Shown here one piece after another: positions 59,641-64,000 of a DNA stretch of 64,000 bases. Origin of the DNA: Adineta ricciae (taxonomy: Eukaryota; Rotifera; Eurotatoria; Adinetida; Adinetidae); the NCBI GenBank assembly GCA_905250025.1, contig CAJNOJ010000215.1, forward strand, positions 114,752 through 178,751, written 5' to 3'. A program made the translations under genes and the position numbers. How positions within the stretch are numbered: the stretch's first letter is position 1; every line of letters starts with the position of its first letter. The notes beneath the pieces are model-generated. The model did no database searches. It saw only the letters and a list, made by a program, of their open reading frames with translations, and was not told where the DNA came from.

Positions 59641-60314
59641 ATGCCTTCACATTTAATCAATCCATCGATGACAGAGCTTCGTTACAAACATTTACGTTTC
59701 TTAATCACGGACAGCCCAGCCGATGAAAATCTTCAAACATTCATTGAGGTAAGAGTCTGTCAGTAAGATGATGATCAGATCTTTACATTCATTGTTTTGT
59801 GTATATAGACTTGTTTGAAATATGATGTTACAACATTAGTTCGTGTCTCCGAAAAAACTTACGATACGAAACCAATTGAAGCAGCTGGCATTAAAGTTTA
59901 CGTGTGTATCGATTTCACAGAAGAAATCAGATTTGAAAGAATATTTTCGTCTTTCAGAATCTTGAATATCCTGATGGCAGTGCCCCTGACTCAATCGTTC
60001 GTGATAAATGGTTAAATATTGTCAAAGAAAACAAACACGGTTGTATTCTCGTTCATTGTGTTCATGGGCTTGGACGGTAAGTGATTTCTTTTTATCTTTC
60101 GAACACATAAAATATTCTTGTCGATTGTTCATCTAGCTCGCCTGTTCTTGTTGCAATGGCCTTACGTGAAGCTGGAATGAGCCGACAAGAATCTATCGAC
60201 TTCGTTCGCTCACGTCGTCGTGGTTCATTCAATATTCGTCAATTAGAATTTCTTCAAAATTATCAATCAGGTCATCGCCTTATCAACAAACATGCTGGCT
60301 GTCTTATTATGTAA
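59641..60314 (+). CDS. PTP4A: Protein tyrosine phosphatase type IVA (PRL family)
   Basis: Small prenylated phosphatase; in animals PRLs bind CNNM transporters and influence magnesium handling. Four exons: MPSHLINPSMTELRYKHLRF, then LITDSPADENLQTFIETCLK, YDVTTLVRVSEKTYDT, VYNLEYPDGSAPDSIVRDKW (general-acid region) and the P-loop VHCVHGLGRSPVLVAMALRE, then FVRSRRRGSFNIRQLEFLQN. The C-terminus CLIM is a CAAX box, as in the family. Two P-loop differences stand out: Ala is replaced by His after CV, and the residue after the catalytic Arg is Ser instead of the PRL-typical Ala. The polybasic stretch near the tail is weak. The stop is TAA at 60312-60314. Introns: 59749-59808, one of about 58 nt inside KVY|NLEY, and one inside GLGR|SP. 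Confidence 0.93.
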
Positions 60315-60498
60315 TCGTTTTCCTTTTTTTTTTTCATTCACTATTCGTTGGATCTCTCTAATCCCTTTATTTGCCCCTCATCTTATCGCCTCATTTACTC
60401 TTAATCACTCTAATAATTCTGTTTTTGCCACTTATTTACGCACGAATTACTTTAAATGAAATAAAATAACTGTTTTTTTTTTCGTTTCCTTTATGAAT

Positions 60499-61359
60499 TT
60501 AAATCAAGCTTTTCACATCCGCTGTCTGTATCATAGAACAACCATGAGCAATCAGTTCATTAAGACGTAGATTTATATTGTTTTCATCCACACCACGGCA
60601 TGCATCTTTTATAATATGAGTTTTATAACCATTTTCAAGTGCATGCAACGCGGTTGCATAAACACACACATCTGTTGCAATACCAACGATAAACACTTGT
60701 TGAACGTTATATCCTTTCAGTCGGGAGTGTAAAGTTGTTTCACGTATTTTCATGTTATCCCAAAATGCGGAGTACGAATCAATGTCACTGTCATAACCTT
60801 TGAATAGGTTGATTACTTGACGATTTTTATTTGATTTCACGATTGACAGATCTTGGTGTAGTTCAGCACCATGCGTATGCTGTACACAATGCACAGGCCA
60901 AAGGATTTGTTCCACACGAGATTGACGTTCATCATCGAATACAAATATTGCTGTATCGAATACTTTCAATTCTTCCATTGACTTTGAATCTTTTGCTAGT
61001 AGATGTGCTCGTAAAGGTAGATTATCATAGAACGAAATATGATCAGGTGTATGCCAATCTTGCGTATAAACAACGACATCAAATTTGATTTCGTCCAATA
61101 ATTTATTTATTACAGGTATGACTTGTTCTCCTTGGTGTTGACTGGGACAATTCTTCAGAGCTAATGAACCATCAATGAAATCATATTGTACATCAACGAT
61201 TAGTAGGGCATTGACATGCTTTGATTTTTTCTTCGGACGAATTGCATTTGGAATAGCGTCAGTTATTGCATCAACTCTGTAAAATCAAAATCAATCGATT
61301 AGTTTTCAAATTAAACAAATGTATTACGCTCTGCAAATCGCCGCGTTCACGTTACCCAT
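60499..61359 (-). CDS. Nicotinamidase (isochorismatase family)
   Basis: Hydrolyses nicotinamide to nicotinate for NAD salvage, a route present in many invertebrates but absent from vertebrates. The start exon (61359, MGNVNAAICRA) splices at about 61330 to VDAITDAIPNAIRPKKKSKH. Key sites: catalytic Asp in ALLIVDVQYDFIDG, metal-binding Asp/His in VVYTQDWHTPDHISFYD, a Lys in the LFKGYDSDIDSYSAFWD segment, and the nucleophile Cys in FIVGIATDVCVYATALHA. It ends at SMIQTADVKSLI (stop at 60499-60501). The length, about 270 residues, is normal for the family without the N-terminal extension seen in Drosophila. Its tail faces PTP4A's tail across 184 bp (convergent). Confidence 0.92.
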
Positions 61360-61826
61360 AGATTTGTTTTCGTTGGCGTTCTCTTCTACACACGCTTATC
61401 ACCGAAAATAACTAAAAAATATGTATGATAAATGTCCAAGTTGTGTTTCTTTTGACAAGGCAAACATTGATTCATCCTACACAAGTCGATACATACCGAA
61501 AAAGAAATAAATGCATGATAAGTAGTGTGTATGTCTAATATTAGTGAAATTATTTGCAATTGGCGATTGATAAGCATTGTAGAAGAAAAGGAAAAAGAAA
61601 GGGAAGAGGGAGAGAGAAAAAACAGCGTGATCGTCGGTCTATCGTTGAAAGTTTTTCCATGACGCAATCACCTTGAAATCATCGCTGGAAATTTTCTACT
61701 GAATTATTGAAAATAAACATTATTTATTATTGATAAACATTTTTACGACAAACATTCGTTTGAATAAATGAGAAAAATTTTGCGCTCTTCTTGTTTCTTT
61801 CTTATTTGTGATTACAGAAAAGAAAT
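61360..61826. promoter_or_regulatory. Divergent region, nicotinamidase and orphan gene
   Basis: About 470 bp between two start codons on opposite strands. It should contain both promoters. It is purine-rich and pyrimidine-rich in blocks, with no clear TATA box. A splice acceptor-like ATTACAG lies just before the plus-strand ATG (about 61817). Confidence 0.35.
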
Positions 61827-62660
61827 ATGTCAGAAAAAGAATATTTTCAATGGAGGTTATTTTACCCATTGACGTCAGATAATATGAATATTCAATCAGA
61901 AAATGTGTCTTCCATTTCACCGTTTACACTAAATACTAAATTAAACATGTTAGCCATCATTGATGAAAAACATTCGAAACAATCATCTATTGTGGACGTG
62001 TACTATCCATTGGAAAGTATGGATATTTGCTTAAAAGTTCACTATTTGGAAAAATCCAATCCGTGTAAAATCGAAATTGAAATAAGGAATCGACAGAGAG
62101 AACAACTATTGACGTCTGTTCAACATTGGTCGATTTTTGAAATGAAATTTCCACAAGTAAATCTACCGGACAAAATCTTGACACGGCTCGATGAAATAAC
62201 CAGTGAAAAAATCAGCAAATACCTCCAAATGATCGTTAATGAAGAACATGACCGTTTAGAGTACATTCAAATCGAGAAAACATCGACAATATGGCAAATG
62301 GATGATAGTGATCGAGAATTAGAACAAAGTGATATTCACTTAATATTGACGAAAGGAAATAAACCTAATGAAGTGTTTTACATTCCGAAGTATTGGAGAA
62401 CCATAGCGATACAAACAGGTGATTATGAGAAACTTGTCAAGACATTAACAACGTTACAAATCGAAGATAATCGAGATCTTTTGGATTATTTTTCATATCT
62501 TATATCACAGACACGTTTGAATTCGTTTTCTTTACAAAATCAACAACAATTAGGCAATTCAAATCTATCATCGGAAAAAGCTTATATGAATCTCTTAACA
62601 ATGAGTTATGCTGCATTTATTGAACTAATTCAACGTATTCAGAAGAATAATCAAAGCTAA
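61827..62660 (+). CDS. Uncharacterised single-exon protein, weakly CYTH-like
   Basis: An uninterrupted frame of 277 codons. I do not recognise the family. It starts MSEKEYFQWRLFYPLTSD and has no signal peptide or membrane segment; the composition is charged and mixed alpha/beta. A segment IVDVYYPLESMDICLKVHY, then CKIEIEIRNRQREQ, and later DIHLIL, EVFYIPKYWRTIAIQTGDYE, resembles in spacing the alternating strands of CYTH/triphosphate-tunnel proteins, but the ExExK signature is missing, so this is only a hint. The C-terminus is helical (SYAAFIELIQRIQKNN). The long frame length, normal codon usage and preceding acceptor-like site support a real gene. Confidence 0.7.
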   Translation: MSEKEYFQWRLFYPLTSDNMNIQSENVSSISPFTLNTKLNMLAIIDEKHSKQSSIVDVYYPLESMDICLKVHYLEKSNPCKIEIEIRNRQREQLLTSVQHWSIFEMKFPQVNLPDKILTRLDEITSEKISKYLQMIVNEEHDRLEYIQIEKTSTIWQMDDSDRELEQSDIHLILTKGNKPNEVFYIPKYWRTIAIQTGDYEKLVKTLTTLQIEDNRDLLDYFSYLISQTRLNSFSLQNQQQLGNSNLSSEKAYMNLLTMSYAAFIELIQRIQKNNQS

Positions 62661-64000
62661 ATCGAGTTAACGACAAAGATTCTAGTGACCTCTTCGGATA
62701 ATCACACGGAAACCGGATATGTTACTAATATAAAATAGGAAAAATCCGCTTTTCTGGCATTTACTTATATTTATTCTGTCAATCAAAATGAGCGATTGAA
62801 ATCAATCAATATTTAACAGCAAAATGAATGAAGAAAAAACACGCATTGATTGCGACTTTTTTTAGTTTTTCTTTTTTCTTTCAAATCAATATTTTCACGA
62901 AATGAGATGGTGTGTGTTCACAAGCTGCTCTCAAGAGATAAATGTGCATGAAGTATTTTGTTTGCACTCGTCATTATCAGACGGAAATGAATGTAACGAA
63001 CTAACAACCCACATTGACAACAATGCGCATGTGTGTGTGTGACCGGAGTAGACGGTCGGAAAAACATTTAATCCTCTTCATCTTCAGTTTTTCTCCTTTT
63101 TCTCTTCTGCTATACTTATAACACTGATTATCAGCAATTTATTGCGTGTATGTGTGTGCCGTTCTGATGACGGTAGTGTGAATTCTTATGCATTACATTC
63201 TTGAAGGCAAGCAATATCAACAATGTTGGTAACAACAACTGTTGTCACCATATCCCGTTCTCTATGCCTTAGCATATGGACAGATAAAAGATGGTTAACG
63301 ATGTTGGTAGCTTTTTTTTCCTTTTCTTCTAGTACTTCTGTTGATTCTCTCTCATCAATGCATCCCAAATCTCTTTTCTTTCTTCTTACTCTGCCACTCT
63401 GTTTCGGCCTTCTTTTTGTTGATGGCAGGCAATACATGCAAACATACATATATACAGGCATCAGTCTCGAAAAGATATCTCTTTCTTCTTTCTATGTATT
63501 AGAGGGGAAAAAGGTCGGATGGATACACAATGGTATCTCTCCATCGTTGACTATCAATTCTATTCCTATGAGATAATTCTTCTCGTTAGATGCTATTGTT
63601 TGATTTGATCTTTCTAACCCATTTCTCCTTCTTTCTCTATCATTCTCTTTTCTATCAATTCTATTTTCAAGTGACTATCTCATCTACTGTTAATATGATG
63701 ATAAAGATTAATCATTTCCATAATTCAGTTCTTTTTTTTTTCGTAAAATGTTCAAGTAAAGTTACTTCATTAGCATTGATTTATGGTGATGTTTTCCTTT
63801 CTAGTTTTCTTCTCTTTCGTTCTTTTCTACTTCTTCCCTTGTAGACGAGAGGAGTGTAATTGTTGTTTCTTTCTGATAATGCTGTTATATACATATATAA
63901 GGGTAGAGTAGGCAAGCATCATGTTCTTTTTCTGTTGCCGCTACTCTTTTGTGCATATCGTCGATCATCTAAAACTATTAGTGATAGCGAAAGAGAGAGA
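62661..64000. other. Gene-free right end of the window
   Basis: AT-rich and pyrimidine-rich sequence downstream of the orphan gene. Frames at 63223-63576 and 63590-63844 are Phe/Ser/Leu-rich and look compositional. A purine tract and GTGTGT runs occur at about 63026-63160. No gene is supported. Confidence 0.45.

Noticed and set aside
63223-63844. Two plus-strand open frames at the right end of the window
   Set aside because: Low-complexity Ser/Phe/Leu content, no homology and no exon context.
1-64000. Retroelements, telomeric repeats, CRISPR or bacterial-type foreign genes
   Set aside because: No reverse transcriptase, transposase, direct-repeat array or telomere-like tandem repeat was recognised; all identified genes are metazoan in type.

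Overview
The window reads as a gene-dense, AT-rich stretch of an animal nuclear genome. Most introns are about 45-70 nt with GT...AG ends, intergenic distances are short, and nearly every recognisable protein is a conserved metazoan one. Compactness, low GC and intron size fit a rotifer, most likely a bdelloid (Adineta/Rotaria type). This is inferred from overall character, not from a diagnostic marker. No bacterial operon features, transposon ORFs or CRISPR arrays were seen. One ambiguous base (n) sits at 9643.

Layout. 1-5.7 kb: BUD23 rRNA methyltransferase (-) and a small spliced plus-strand gene for a secreted precursor with two dibasic sites. 5.7-10.5 kb: a basonuclin zinc-finger gene (-) and its long low-complexity 5' flank. 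10.5-17 kb: SLC12A9 (-) and a ZnT1-like SLC30 gene (-) whose expected zinc-binding residues are replaced. 17.6-26 kb, all minus: CPEB1-type translational regulator, MMAA, COA5, IPMK and a C2H2 protein with at least eight fingers. 26-34 kb, mostly plus: TMEM33, an R7-type RGS protein, two short histidine-rich orphan genes and a secreted CUB-LDLa protein. 33.7-39.6 kb: beta-1,4-galactosyltransferase and aldose 1-epimerase (both -), separated by about 3 kb without genes that holds a degenerate tRNA-Arg-like sequence. 40-46.5 kb (+): CCAR1 and a two-HMG-box TFAM-like protein. 47.6-57.2 kb (-): GPSM2/LGN/Pins and ECT2. 59.3-60.3 kb (+): PRL-type phosphatase PTP4A with an upstream spliced short ORF. 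60.5-62.7 kb: nicotinamidase (-) and an uncharacterised single-exon gene (+).

The genes are mostly unrelated housekeeping and signalling functions. Loose themes are mitochondrial proteins (MMAA, COA5, TFAM-like), a GPSM2-ECT2 pair that acts in spindle orientation and cytokinesis in other animals, and two galactose-related enzymes. Best leads for something new: the secreted precursor at 4.2 kb, the ZnT1-like protein without its canonical metal site, the uORF and unusual active-site loop of PTP4A, and the orphan genes at 31-32.5 kb and 61.8 kb. Exon limits come from reading splice sites and protein homology by eye; first exons of several genes remain uncertain.
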